From assembly GCA_030442055.1 (NCBI GenBank), contig JAUJEB010000003.1, forward strand, positions 669,418 through 733,417: DNA of 64,000 nt. The letters run 5' to 3'. The notes below the pieces were generated by a model that did not search any database, was not told where the DNA came from, and saw nothing but the letters and a program-made list of their open reading frames with translations. Below, piece after piece: positions 19,501-27,282 of this stretch. The position numbers and the translations under genes are program-made. Each line of letters begins with the position of its first letter. Position 1 is the first letter of the stretch. The stretch comes from Agaribacillus aureus (GTDB lineage Bacteria > Bacteroidota > Bacteroidia > Cytophagales > Cyclobacteriaceae).

Positions 19501-19911
19501 AATATAGATATCCAACCTGCCGTCGTGATTGATATCTACCGTTGTGACACCGGTAGGAAAAACAGCCTTACCTGCTACACCAGCTGTTTCTGTAACATCT
19601 TTAAAGGTCAGGTTACCCAGGTTAAGATATAACCTGTTTGCTTCCAGGTTGGAGATAAAATAAATATCTGTTAAACCATCGTCGTTAAAATCTCCTGCCG
19701 CCACACCGCCACCGTTATAATAGTATTCATAGAAAAGACCATTCATATAACGCGTTTCCCGAAGGTCATTTCTAAAATCAATTCCTGTAGCACCGGTTTT
19801 TAACACCACAAATTGATTCGCTTTTTTAACCGGCGGATCATGACTCACTTTTTGACATGCAAAAAAAAGAACTGCCAAAACAAAGACTAGTTTGCAGGAG
19901 GGTCTGCTCAT
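16510..19911 (-). CDS. FG-GAP/VCBS repeat lipoprotein with UnbV/ASPIC domain (CRTAC1 family)
   Basis: About 1133 residues. I chose the start at 19911 because it gives a clean lipoprotein signal (MSRPSCKLVFVLAVLFFAC); an upstream start at 19947 adds 12 residues. Many repeats of the calcium-binding type DFNDDGLTDIYF, DINHDGRLDIYI and DYDGDGDLDLFVGG form one or two beta-propellers. A UnbV/ASPIC segment in the middle (GIGARVVVKYRD and LGLGKD-like wording, IDQIEVIWPDGKRQ) separates two propeller blocks. Such proteins are often encoded beside susCD in Bacteroidota, and a surface role in glycan binding or processing is inferred. No catalytic residues are evident. Confidence 0.85.
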   Translation of the reverse strand: MSRPSCKLVFVLAVLFFACQKVSHDPPVKKANQFVVLKTGATGIDFRNDLRETRYMNGLFYEYYYNGGGVAAGDFNDDGLTDIYFISNLEANRLYLNLGNLTFKDVTETAGVAGKAVFPTGVTTVDINHDGRLDIYISASGKLKDPEKRRNELYVNTGVNQQGIPVFREEGRKYGLDLPLLSTQASFFDYDRDGDLDLFLINHDVDIYKDDQIEAFLHMEAPLSSEKLYRNDRGKFTDVTKEANIINNRLSFGLGIAIGDLNNDSWPDIYVSHDFSEKDHLYINNLDGTFREVSAGALQHLSNFSMGNDLADFNNDGWLDVLSMDMASQSNYEIKTSMSGMDPDKFNRHVELGLHHQYMYNTLHLHTGFVSGAIPHFSEIAQLAGIASTDWSWGPLFVDFDNDGYKDLFVSNGIKRDFRNNDFVNYHKAYREKLLQQKTIDQESYINHIMGKMPYRRKLNYFFRNNGDLTFSHINNNWPDDTLTCSNGAAYGDFDNDGDIDIVVNNMDDVAFVYKNNAMENELGNHYIKFRFEGPDKNRLGIGARVVVKYRDKLQIQEHYVTRGFQSSVEPGLHFGLGKDVISIDQIEVIWPDGKRQIMDHVSANQTITLKYWEAGSQHTSKNSGRGLFKDITRQLEIEHAHKENDFNDFDRESLLPHKMSQMGPALAIGDVNGDDLDDFYVGGALGVAGKLYIQQPDGHFLPISNQDFFNDKACEDVGALFFDADGDQDMDLYVVSGGNEYQEGALLLQDRLYENNGQGKFTKNHTGLPGFSVSGSKIRPSDYDGDGDLDLFVGGRQKPGKYPIPPDSYLLRNDSKNGAIKFSDVTDEVAPALRLMGMVTDAEWVDIDGDKLTDLVVVGEWMPVKILKNRGNYFEDITAPSGLSRQVGWWFDVVSADFDQDGDMDLVAGNLGLNYKYRASETAPFEIYAKDFDDNGSLDIVLGYHNSGNLYPLRGRECTSNQMPFVKEKFPSYDAFGKATLSEVFGVESLEQAVHHQATNFATCYLENKGTGTFKLRPLVNPAQLSSINSMLVEDYDRDGHLDLVIAGNMYGAEVETPRNDAGVGLYLRGDGKGAFEAVSPGQSNLFISGEVKDAGFVRLPGRRRGMLFAKNNDFLQVVEIDLKKPDAKITN

Positions 19912-19962
19912 AGCGCCCATATCATTCGGTAAAAACATATAATTCAATTCTCATAGACCGCC

Positions 19963-19996
19963 AGGCGTGAAATTGATAGGTATCAATTTCACGCCT
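19963..19996 (-). other. 16-bp perfect hairpin between susD and the FG-GAP gene
   Basis: AGGCGTGAAATTGATA at 19963-19978 and its exact complement TATCAATTTCACGCCT at 19981-19996 are separated by only two bases. The leftward transcript would form a very stable hairpin about 55 nt past the susD stop. No T run follows, so mRNA stabilisation or partial attenuation between susCD and the enzyme genes is more likely than full termination. Confidence 0.6.
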
Positions 19997-20050
19997 ACGG
20001 TAAAACATCAACAGCTTGCCCCTGGTTATGACCGGATAACACGAATGTTA

Positions 20051-21532
20051 TTACTCATAACCTGTATTCTGGACGATACTGCCGTTGGATATGTCAATTT
20101 CCCTTTGGGGTACCGGTAGCAGCACATGGAAATCCTGTATATTATCCCTGGGAATCTGCATATTGGGATCTGTGGTATTTCTGATGGTCTCGACGAATAT
20201 ATTCCACCGCAACAGGTCATACTTGCGGTGTCCTTCGAAACTTAGCTCGGTGGCACGCTCCTTTCGGATGGCTTGCCGGAATGCCTCCTGATCCAGCCCG
20301 GCCAATCCTGGCAAACCGGCCCTTTCCCTAACCAAATTGATAAAAGTATAGGCATTAGCCGGCCCGTTCAATTCATTCTCCGCTTCCGCCCTTAAAAGTA
20401 ATATATCGGCATACCGCAGAACGTAAGTATTTTGACTGCCGTTGTTACCTTTTGGGGCATCGCCTTCTTTGTTCAGATATTTTCCGGTTATCGGCCCGGC
20501 ACCGGGTGTTCTTGGAGATTCCAGGACGTTGCCGTCAAGTTCGGTCAGGTAGCTGATATCCTGTCTCAGATCTCCAGGTTCAAACATGGCGAGAAAATCT
20601 TGTGTAGGAAGCATATTTTCCCATCCCCCGCCAACAGCGGTCACACCTCCTACTTCCACATCCCGGGAGCCTACCCATGATTGTATAAAATCGTTCCGCT
20701 CATCCTGTTCCCATTGGATATCAAAAATATTTTCATTCACCAGGTTTCCATCTTTGTCGGGCATCAGTTGGTGCTCGGCCTGCTGACCAAATAAGCTTTC
20801 ATAGTTGGCTACCAGGCCAAAGTCTCCGGAGTCAATAATCTGCTTTAAAAGCTCATTGGCCTCATTCCACTCCTGATTGGTCATATGCACTTTGGACAGT
20901 AGGGATGCTGCCGCCCATTTGGTGGCCCTGCCGGCCTCAACCGGGGGATATACGGTAGGCAATACGGCCATAGCCTCGGTGAGATCCTGTTTTATCAGGG
21001 TGTAGACTTCCGCCACTGTATTGCGTTGAATTCCCTGCAATTCATCAGGACCACTCAATACCTGGTCGAGGATTGGAACGCCGCCGTATATCCTTACGAG
21101 TTCAAAATAGTAAAAGGCCCGTAGAAACTTGGCTTCTCCTACCAGTCTGGCGCGAAGATCGACATCCATATCCACCTCCGGGACAAAGTCGATCACCGTA
21201 TTTGCCCGTGAAATACCTTCATAGTTTTCCCGCCACATGGCAACAGCGTCGCCGTTTAGGGACGTCAGATTTACGAAGTATGACACGGGCCTGGTATTGT
21301 GTTGCCCCTGAAATGCTACATCGCTCGGCGTAAATGAATAATAAAAAGATATTATAGTACTGTATAAGCGTGAATATGCTGCATTAGTCGCGGCAACTGC
21401 GTCTTTTTCAGAACCTGGAAAAGTACCTGGCGTCAAAAAGCTGGTCGGCTTTTCGGTAAGAATATCTTCACAGGATGAAAGCACTGCACCCAACACCAGC
21501 GTTATTATAAATATTTGCAATATTTTTTTCAT
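20051..21532 (-). CDS. SusD/RagB-family nutrient-binding outer-membrane lipoprotein
   Basis: A 493-residue SusD-like protein. The signal ends in LGAVLSSC with the lipidated Cys. SusD features include ATNAAYSRLYS in the N-terminal TPR region, LVGEAKFLRAFYYFELVRIYGGVPI, the LRYADILLLRAEAENEL helix and the end KERATELSFEGHRKYDLLRW. It sits as a lid on the SusC channel and binds the glycan. It directly follows the susC gene (33 bp), the usual pairing. The end of the gene lies 55 bp before a strong hairpin. Confidence 0.97.
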   Translation of the reverse strand: MKKILQIFIITLVLGAVLSSCEDILTEKPTSFLTPGTFPGSEKDAVAATNAAYSRLYSTIISFYYSFTPSDVAFQGQHNTRPVSYFVNLTSLNGDAVAMWRENYEGISRANTVIDFVPEVDMDVDLRARLVGEAKFLRAFYYFELVRIYGGVPILDQVLSGPDELQGIQRNTVAEVYTLIKQDLTEAMAVLPTVYPPVEAGRATKWAAASLLSKVHMTNQEWNEANELLKQIIDSGDFGLVANYESLFGQQAEHQLMPDKDGNLVNENIFDIQWEQDERNDFIQSWVGSRDVEVGGVTAVGGGWENMLPTQDFLAMFEPGDLRQDISYLTELDGNVLESPRTPGAGPITGKYLNKEGDAPKGNNGSQNTYVLRYADILLLRAEAENELNGPANAYTFINLVRERAGLPGLAGLDQEAFRQAIRKERATELSFEGHRKYDLLRWNIFVETIRNTTDPNMQIPRDNIQDFHVLLPVPQREIDISNGSIVQNTGYE

Positions 21533-21565
21533 GATTTACAATATTTTATTGTGACATATTAACCC

Positions 21566-24500
21566 TTAGAAATCCAATGTCACGCCAAAGGTGACCATTT
21601 TGACAGTTGGATCCTGCGCCTGATCATAACCACGGCGCAGGTTACTAAACCCCCTGCTTACTTCCGGGTCATAACCGCTATAGTTGTCAAATAACAGCAA
21701 ATTGGTTCCCGAAACATAAACCCTTGCTGATTGCAGCCATGAAAGTTTTTGAACAGGCAGGTTATAGGCAAGGCTAACGTTCCTGAGTCTTAAAAAGGAC
21801 CCATCCTCCAGTACCTGGGTATTGGAAGTGATCAGCGGCCGTTCCACACCACTGCCTGAAGGAACGTCCGTATCAGTATTTTCAGGGGTCCACCGATCGG
21901 CAAATCTTTTTGGCACATTATTATCGAAGGCAATCGCTATTCTGCTATCGGTTTCATTAAAAATATCATTGCCTACAACAAATGACCAATAAAAGTATAA
22001 TTCAAATCCCTTGTAGCTCAATGTGTTTCCAAAACCGCCAAAAAAATCGGGATTGGCATCGCCGATGATCTCTCTGTCATCTTCTTCACTGATCACATTA
22101 TCCCCGTTAAGGTCGGCATAGCGCTTACCACCCGGGAACACGGAAAAACCGCTTAACCCGGATTCATCGATTTCAGCCTGGCTGTTCCAGATACCATCCT
22201 GGACCATGCCGTAAAAGGTTCCAATGGGTTCGCCTTCCTGCAAAACGCCGGAAGTAACAGCTTCTACCCCGCCAATGGGATTAATAAAAATAAATCCCTC
22301 GGGGGCATCAATATCAACCACTTCATTTTTATTAGTAGAAATATTGAAATTCGATTCCCATCTAAAGCCTGCCCTGTCTACATTTACTGAGTTCAATGAC
22401 AGCTCAAAACCTTTGTTGGATACTTCGCCAAAGTTGGTCAGAGAATTGGCAAAGCTGGTAAGCCATAGTATCGGCACTGAAACCAGTAAATCATCAGTCC
22501 GTTTGCTGTAATAATCTACCGATGCCTGTATGCGGTTATCCATGAATGACATATCTACGCCAATATCAAATTGATTGGTACTTTCCCATTTCAGGTTGTC
22601 GTTGCCCAGGGCATTGGCGGCAATACCTGACACCACCAGCTGATTAACCCCTAAAATGTAATTGTTTCCTCCCTGTGCCAGGCGGGTGAGGGAGGCGCCG
22701 GGATCCAGGCCGGGATTGCCCAACCGGCCATAACTTGCGCGTACTTTTAAATCATCAAAAATGCCAAGATCCTGAATAAACTCCTCATCTCCGGCACGCC
22801 AGGCAACGGCTGCTGACGGAAATATTCCCCATTGATTATTTTTAGCGAAGACAGAAGCCCCATCAGCACGACCTGATACCGTTAACAGGTACTTACCCTT
22901 ATAGGCGTAATTGGCCCTGAAAAGATACGATTGCAAGCCTTCCTCTGAGGCACTGGATCCAGCGGCAGATCGGTTTGTGCCGGCACCCAGGTTATCAAAA
23001 CCAAAAGCATCGGTTACAAATCCCTGTGTCTGTACATTGCTGCTTGAAATATCAATGGTTTGCCGGGTATAACCCATCAGGGCATTTACCCGGTGATCTC
23101 CAAATTCCCTTTCATAGCTCAGGGTGTTTTCAATCAGTAAATCCAGCGTTTCGGAGTGGTCAATAGTGGCAGTTCCCCCATCATTTCGTTGACTAAACAA
23201 AGTCGAGGGCGCATACCGTTCTCTTTTGAAGAGATTTAAGTTAGTACCCAGGCTTAATTTATATTTCAACCCTTTAATAGGTTCAAATTCTCCAAATACA
23301 TTTCCCAGAATTCTGGTGTTGGTGTTTTCATCTATATTCTGTATAGCGCGGCCCACAGGGTTGTCAGCACTTAGTTCGCTACTAACGGTCTGGATAGTGA
23401 AATTACCATCGCTATCTCTTACCGGCAGCGTCGGGTCCCAGCCTGCTGTATTGATAATGTTGGAACTTCTGGGTGTGTTCGTGCGCCTGCTCAGGGTCAG
23501 AGAGTTGCCTATTCTCAATTTTTCTCCAACTTTATGGTCGGTATTTACCCGGAATTGCCAACGCTTCAGGTTACTTTCAATGTAAATACCATCCTGATCA
23601 AAGTAATTGCCGGAAATAAAATAGCGGCTTTTATCGTTGCCCCCAGACAGTGACAGGGTATGGCTGATCATAGGCGCTCCGTCCCGGTAAACCTCTTCCT
23701 GCCAGTCAGTTCCTTCGCCCAGTGAAGCCGGATCGGGATATATGGTGATCCCTTTTATTTCATTAATCCACTCCGCATACTCGGTCGCATTCAATACATC
23801 CAGTAACCTTGTGGGCGATTGAAAACTGACATTCATATCATATGAAAAACGCGCTTTTCCGGCACTGCCTCGTTTGGTAGTAATCAGTATTACCCCATTG
23901 GATCCTCTGGAACCATAAATAGCTGTTGCCGAGGCGTCTTTTAACACTTCTACAGATTCCACATCATTGATGTTGATATCCGTCAGGTTGCCGCCACCGA
24001 TAAAGCCATCGATGACAAACAAAGGTTCATTGTTTGCCGAAACAGAATTACTTCCCCGGATACGGATAGATGCTGCAGCACCTGGCGCAGAAGAAGTTGG
24101 AACAACCTGAAGACCTGCTATCTTTCCCCGCAGTGCATCATCTAAGCGGGCGGTTGGGGTGGCTGTTATTTCCTGGCTTTTCAGCGAGGCTACCGATCCG
24201 GTTAAATCTGATTTTTTAACCGTACCGTAACCAATAACCACAATTTCCGAAAGTGTGGAAACATCCGGAACGAGGCGAACATCGATGGCGGTCCTCCCCC
24301 CGATTTCCACTTCTTCAGATACGTAACCTACGTAAGAAAATACAAGAGTAGTCGCATCATCGGGCACGTTTAAAACATAGCTACCATCAGCATCTGTGAT
24401 TGTGCCAATATCAGTGTCCTTTACCAACACATTCACACCGGGTATACCTTCGTCATTCTCATCAGTTACGGTGCCTGAGATAACGGTTTCAAGCACCTCA

Positions 24501-24892
24501 ATTAACCTTTTATTTATAGGGATCTTTTTGGCCATCTGTTTGACGCTAATTGCATTGTTTACCCTGCGAAACTCCAGGTTTGCCTGCTTCGCGATGCTTA
24601 ATAATGATGTTGCCAGTGTTTCGTTTTCCACATACAGGTCAATCCTTATATCCTTACTTAGCTTTTCATTGCTATAAGTAAAAATAAAGTCTGTCTTACG
24701 CTCAATAGCCTTTAATGCCTGCCTGACTGTTGCATTGCTTAAACTAATGCTGATCGAAATGTCATTAAGGCTTTTAACTTGCGCCTTACCGACATTGGCC
24801 ATCAACGTACTTAAGCTAAGGTTAATAATCAATAAAACAAATGAAGCATGTTTCAATACCATCCAAATAATTAGTATAGTTTTAGATTTCAT
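21566..24892 (-). CDS. SusC/RagA-family TonB-dependent transporter with STN signalling domain
   Basis: A 1108-residue outer-membrane transporter. The signal segment is followed by an STN domain at about 45-110 (VRQALKAIERKTDFIFTYS), a carboxypeptidase-regulatory-like domain at 137-215 (VISGTVTDENDEGIPGVNV), the TonB plug at about 220-330 (SEIVVIGYGTVKKSDLTGSV) and a barrel ending in VKMVTFGVTLDF. The STN domain marks it as a receptor that signals through FecR and an ECF sigma factor, both encoded just upstream in the leftward direction. It imports oligosaccharides with its SusD partner. Two 12-bp direct repeats lie 40-70 bp before its start. Confidence 0.97.
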   Translation of the reverse strand: MKSKTILIIWMVLKHASFVLLIINLSLSTLMANVGKAQVKSLNDISISISLSNATVRQALKAIERKTDFIFTYSNEKLSKDIRIDLYVENETLATSLLSIAKQANLEFRRVNNAISVKQMAKKIPINKRLIEVLETVISGTVTDENDEGIPGVNVLVKDTDIGTITDADGSYVLNVPDDATTLVFSYVGYVSEEVEIGGRTAIDVRLVPDVSTLSEIVVIGYGTVKKSDLTGSVASLKSQEITATPTARLDDALRGKIAGLQVVPTSSAPGAAASIRIRGSNSVSANNEPLFVIDGFIGGGNLTDININDVESVEVLKDASATAIYGSRGSNGVILITTKRGSAGKARFSYDMNVSFQSPTRLLDVLNATEYAEWINEIKGITIYPDPASLGEGTDWQEEVYRDGAPMISHTLSLSGGNDKSRYFISGNYFDQDGIYIESNLKRWQFRVNTDHKVGEKLRIGNSLTLSRRTNTPRSSNIINTAGWDPTLPVRDSDGNFTIQTVSSELSADNPVGRAIQNIDENTNTRILGNVFGEFEPIKGLKYKLSLGTNLNLFKRERYAPSTLFSQRNDGGTATIDHSETLDLLIENTLSYEREFGDHRVNALMGYTRQTIDISSSNVQTQGFVTDAFGFDNLGAGTNRSAAGSSASEEGLQSYLFRANYAYKGKYLLTVSGRADGASVFAKNNQWGIFPSAAVAWRAGDEEFIQDLGIFDDLKVRASYGRLGNPGLDPGASLTRLAQGGNNYILGVNQLVVSGIAANALGNDNLKWESTNQFDIGVDMSFMDNRIQASVDYYSKRTDDLLVSVPILWLTSFANSLTNFGEVSNKGFELSLNSVNVDRAGFRWESNFNISTNKNEVVDIDAPEGFIFINPIGGVEAVTSGVLQEGEPIGTFYGMVQDGIWNSQAEIDESGLSGFSVFPGGKRYADLNGDNVISEEDDREIIGDANPDFFGGFGNTLSYKGFELYFYWSFVVGNDIFNETDSRIAIAFDNNVPKRFADRWTPENTDTDVPSGSGVERPLITSNTQVLEDGSFLRLRNVSLAYNLPVQKLSWLQSARVYVSGTNLLLFDNYSGYDPEVSRGFSNLRRGYDQAQDPTVKMVTFGVTLDF

Positions 24893-24932
24893 ATATTTGT
24901 ACTGTTTACTTAGTTAAACTTTTATTCTCCAG

Positions 24933-24962
24933 CTATTCATTTGGTCGTTTCTATTCATTTGG
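24933..24962 (-). promoter_or_regulatory. Tandem 12-bp repeats upstream of susC
   Basis: CTATTCATTTGG occurs at 24933-24944 and identically at 24951-24962, an 18-bp period, ending about 40 bp before the susC start. On the transcribed strand each reads CCAAATGAATAG. A duplicated element at this distance is a candidate recognition site for the local ECF sigma factor or another activator. The 18-bp period is not a whole number of helical turns. Confidence 0.45.
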
Positions 24963-24993
24963 CGATGGTAGTATGACCATAAGGTAGCTGCTT

Positions 24994-25023
24994 ACTGCCG
25001 GGAGAAGTCTTTCTCCCGGCAGT
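24994..25023 (-). terminator. GC-rich 13-bp hairpin between fecR and susC
   Basis: ACTGCCGGGAGAA at 24994-25006 and TTCTCCCGGCAGT at 25011-25023 form a perfect 13-bp stem with a 4-nt loop, 33 bp after the fecR stop. The stem is strong, but no T run follows on the leftward strand. It probably ends or thins the sigma/fecR transcript before the separate susC promoter. An mRNA-stabilising hairpin is the alternative. Confidence 0.6.
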
Positions 25024-25056
25024 TCATGGTAGTAAGGTATCATATCATAGGCCTGA

Positions 25057-26145
25057 TCATTTTGATTTGAACATAATGTTGATTTTTTTCTTGTCGATCT
25101 CATAATCAAAGTTTAGGGCAAACCCCAGAATATTTAGAACATTATCCAGACTTTGATTTTTATACACCCCCGAACATGTCAATGGGGCTTTTTGTGAGTA
25201 ATTTTCTATCTCAAACTGAACACCGTACCATCTTTCCAGATAGTCAATGGCTTCATAAAAATCTGTATTGTCGAAGTGGATGGTTTGGTTTTTCCAGTAC
25301 AGGGTCTTTTCAATATCAATATTGTTTTTGCTCATTTCCGCTGCCGGTTCTTTCAAAACCATTCCCTCTCCCGGGTCCAGCGACAAGCTATTATTTGTAA
25401 CGGTATCCCGTACAATTACCTTTCCTGTAATTAAGGCTACCTTGATCTGCTCTTTCTCTCCAAACGCCTGAATATTAAATGAGGTACCCAGCGCTGTTGT
25501 AGCGAGATTTTTGGTAAATACCGTAAACGGCCTCAAGGAATCTTTAACCACCTGAAAAAAAGCTTCTCCCTGCAAAAAGACCTGGCGTTTGTCTTCCTGA
25601 AAATATTCTACATAGCGAAGGCTACTCTCGGCATTCAAATACACTATTGAACCGTCGGGAAGCCTTAATTCAGATTTTTGACCGGGGGAATTGGATTTAA
25701 CAATCAGCCTTGCCTCGGGTTTGGCCGCCACCTCCTCGGATTTGGGTTGTTGCCAATTAAAAATCAGAAACACAAGCGCAACAGCAGCGGCAATGGTGCC
25801 GTAAGCTATCCGGCGGATGGGTTTGGAGCGGTCCGGTTTATTGGTGTCGGATGGATAAAGTGGCTTGATGTTGACAGTTTTTGGAAGTTGCGTTTGCTGG
25901 TCAAAGGTTTGGTTGCTTCGATCAATTTTTTCCCATAAGCGCTCTCTATTTCCTGGACTGATTTCATGTCTTTGGAACTTGGTGGCCAATATGATTTGCC
26001 TGGCGTCATTAATGATCTCTGCTTTATCAGCGTTTTGCAACAGCCATTTTTCCCAGAAATAATTAATTTCTGGGTTGGGTCTCAATACCCATTCCCTGAA
26101 TTTATCGTCCCTGACAAAATCTTCAATATCAAAGTTTTTGTACAT
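25057..26145 (-). CDS. FecR-family anti-sigma factor
   Basis: A 362-residue FecR-type protein. A cytoplasmic N-terminal part of about 110 residues contains the sigma-binding region. One membrane helix follows (IAYGTIAAAVALVFLIF), then the periplasmic FecR domain (RLIVKSNSPGQKSELRLPDGSIVYLNAESSL begins it) and a C-terminal DUF4974-like domain (TDFYEAIDYLERWYGVQFEIEN). It relays substrate sensing from the SusC STN domain to the ECF sigma factor. It is 187 bp downstream of the sigma gene on the same strand. Confidence 0.95.
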   Translation of the reverse strand: MYKNFDIEDFVRDDKFREWVLRPNPEINYFWEKWLLQNADKAEIINDARQIILATKFQRHEISPGNRERLWEKIDRSNQTFDQQTQLPKTVNIKPLYPSDTNKPDRSKPIRRIAYGTIAAAVALVFLIFNWQQPKSEEVAAKPEARLIVKSNSPGQKSELRLPDGSIVYLNAESSLRYVEYFQEDKRQVFLQGEAFFQVVKDSLRPFTVFTKNLATTALGTSFNIQAFGEKEQIKVALITGKVIVRDTVTNNSLSLDPGEGMVLKEPAAEMSKNNIDIEKTLYWKNQTIHFDNTDFYEAIDYLERWYGVQFEIENYSQKAPLTCSGVYKNQSLDNVLNILGFALNFDYEIDKKKINIMFKSK

Positions 26146-26199
26146 GCTGAAGTAATTTTCACTACCAGAGACATGTATCTTTGAAATCTCATCACTTTT

Positions 26200-26222
26200 A
26201 AAATATTTTTTCGAAATATTTT
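26200..26222 (-). other. AT-rich inverted repeat between sigma factor and fecR genes
   Basis: AAAATATTT at 26200-26208 and AAATATTTT at 26214-26222 form a 9-bp stem with a 5-nt loop in the 187-bp gap. It is AT-only, so chance is a real possibility. It is listed because nearly all junctions of this PUL have an inverted repeat. Confidence 0.3.
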
Positions 26223-26332
26223 CAGTTTCTACTTCTAATGAGTGGCTGGGATACTATTCGCAATGACGCCGGCTGATGAAAACTTGGGACTTAGGTATCG
26301 CTGTTTTATCCCTAAGCGCCCTTTTTAAGTGA

Positions 26333-26968
26333 TTAAATGAGGTGGTGGATAATGGCAAAAATTGCGACGGTGGAATGTTTTAATAAATCCTTTAGTCTTC
26401 CAACCCCTTTGGAAATATGATTGTAAACACCTTCCAGGGAAATAGACATGACAGACGCTACTTCGGCACTATCAAGGTTATGATAAAACCTCAAGTAAAT
26501 GGCCTCACGCTGTCTTTTTGTTAACGCTGTCAGCGCCCGTTTTAATCGCAGCTGATTCCCTGTATTTATTGAATTTTTAGTTAGATTATCCTCACCGCCT
26601 ATTTCCGGTAAACCTTCAGGCATAAATGAGTTGTCGGGTAAAGAGGTGTATTTGCGTTCTTTTTTTACCTTGCGGAATATGATTCTCCTCATGGAAGTCA
26701 GCAGGTAACCTTTGACAGATTCAGGATTTCCCAGGTTTTCCTTATTTTTCCACAAGCCCACATAAAGATCGTGAATGCAATCTTCTATAAAACCAGGGTT
26801 ATTTAGTATGTGCATGCCGTAATCATACAGGGCATCCAGGTGCTCCTCATAAATTTTCGCATAAGCTTCTTTACTTCCCAGTTTAAATGCATCCCATAGC
26901 TCTTGACTGGAAGTAAACTTATCCAGTACCTTCCCGGTGTATTTGTTATGTGTTACATTTAGGGTCAA
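26333..26968 (-). CDS. ECF-type RNA polymerase sigma factor
   Basis: A 211-residue sigma-70 family ECF factor. Region 2 spans about 30-100 (AYAKIYEEHLDALYDYG, then IEDCIHDLYVGLWKNKENL). Region 4 spans about 140-200 (RALTALTKRQREAIYLRFYHNLDSAEVASVMSIS, a helix-turn-helix). It is the Bacteroidota FecI-like type that partners a FecR protein and switches on the adjacent susCD genes when the ligand is bound. The 314-bp region upstream of it holds no gene. Confidence 0.94.
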   Translation of the reverse strand: MTLNVTHNKYTGKVLDKFTSSQELWDAFKLGSKEAYAKIYEEHLDALYDYGMHILNNPGFIEDCIHDLYVGLWKNKENLGNPESVKGYLLTSMRRIIFRKVKKERKYTSLPDNSFMPEGLPEIGGEDNLTKNSINTGNQLRLKRALTALTKRQREAIYLRFYHNLDSAEVASVMSISLEGVYNHISKGVGRLKDLLKHSTVAIFAIIHHLI

Positions 26969-27282
26969 ACCAAGTTTTAGTTAGCTTTCAAGCAATTTGT
27001 TCCGACAATACCCAGCGAAGTTTATGACCGGATTTTCAAGGCAAACATTAAATAATAGCCCTGAAAATCATTCTATATTAGGAATTATATCCAAAAGACG
27101 CAACTTTTAAGATTTTGATACGGGATGCCGCCAGCCTTTTTTAATCACCGGCAGGGCATTATTTTTATCGAATTTGTGATAGAAAAATTACAAGCTTTTG
27201 CTTGATTCGGTGAAATTCATCTATCCAAAAAGTAGAGGATTTCCAGGATAAAATGAATAAGATCATTCACCGGTGTGTTTAT
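26969..27282. other. Gene-free 314-bp interval upstream of the ECF sigma gene
   Basis: No ORF, RNA gene or clear terminator was seen. It should hold the sigma-gene promoter and the end of the ackA transcript. The only structure noted is an imperfect pairing of ATGCC near 27125 with GGCAT near 27158 and a short palindrome CACCGGTG near 27269. Confidence 0.5.
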
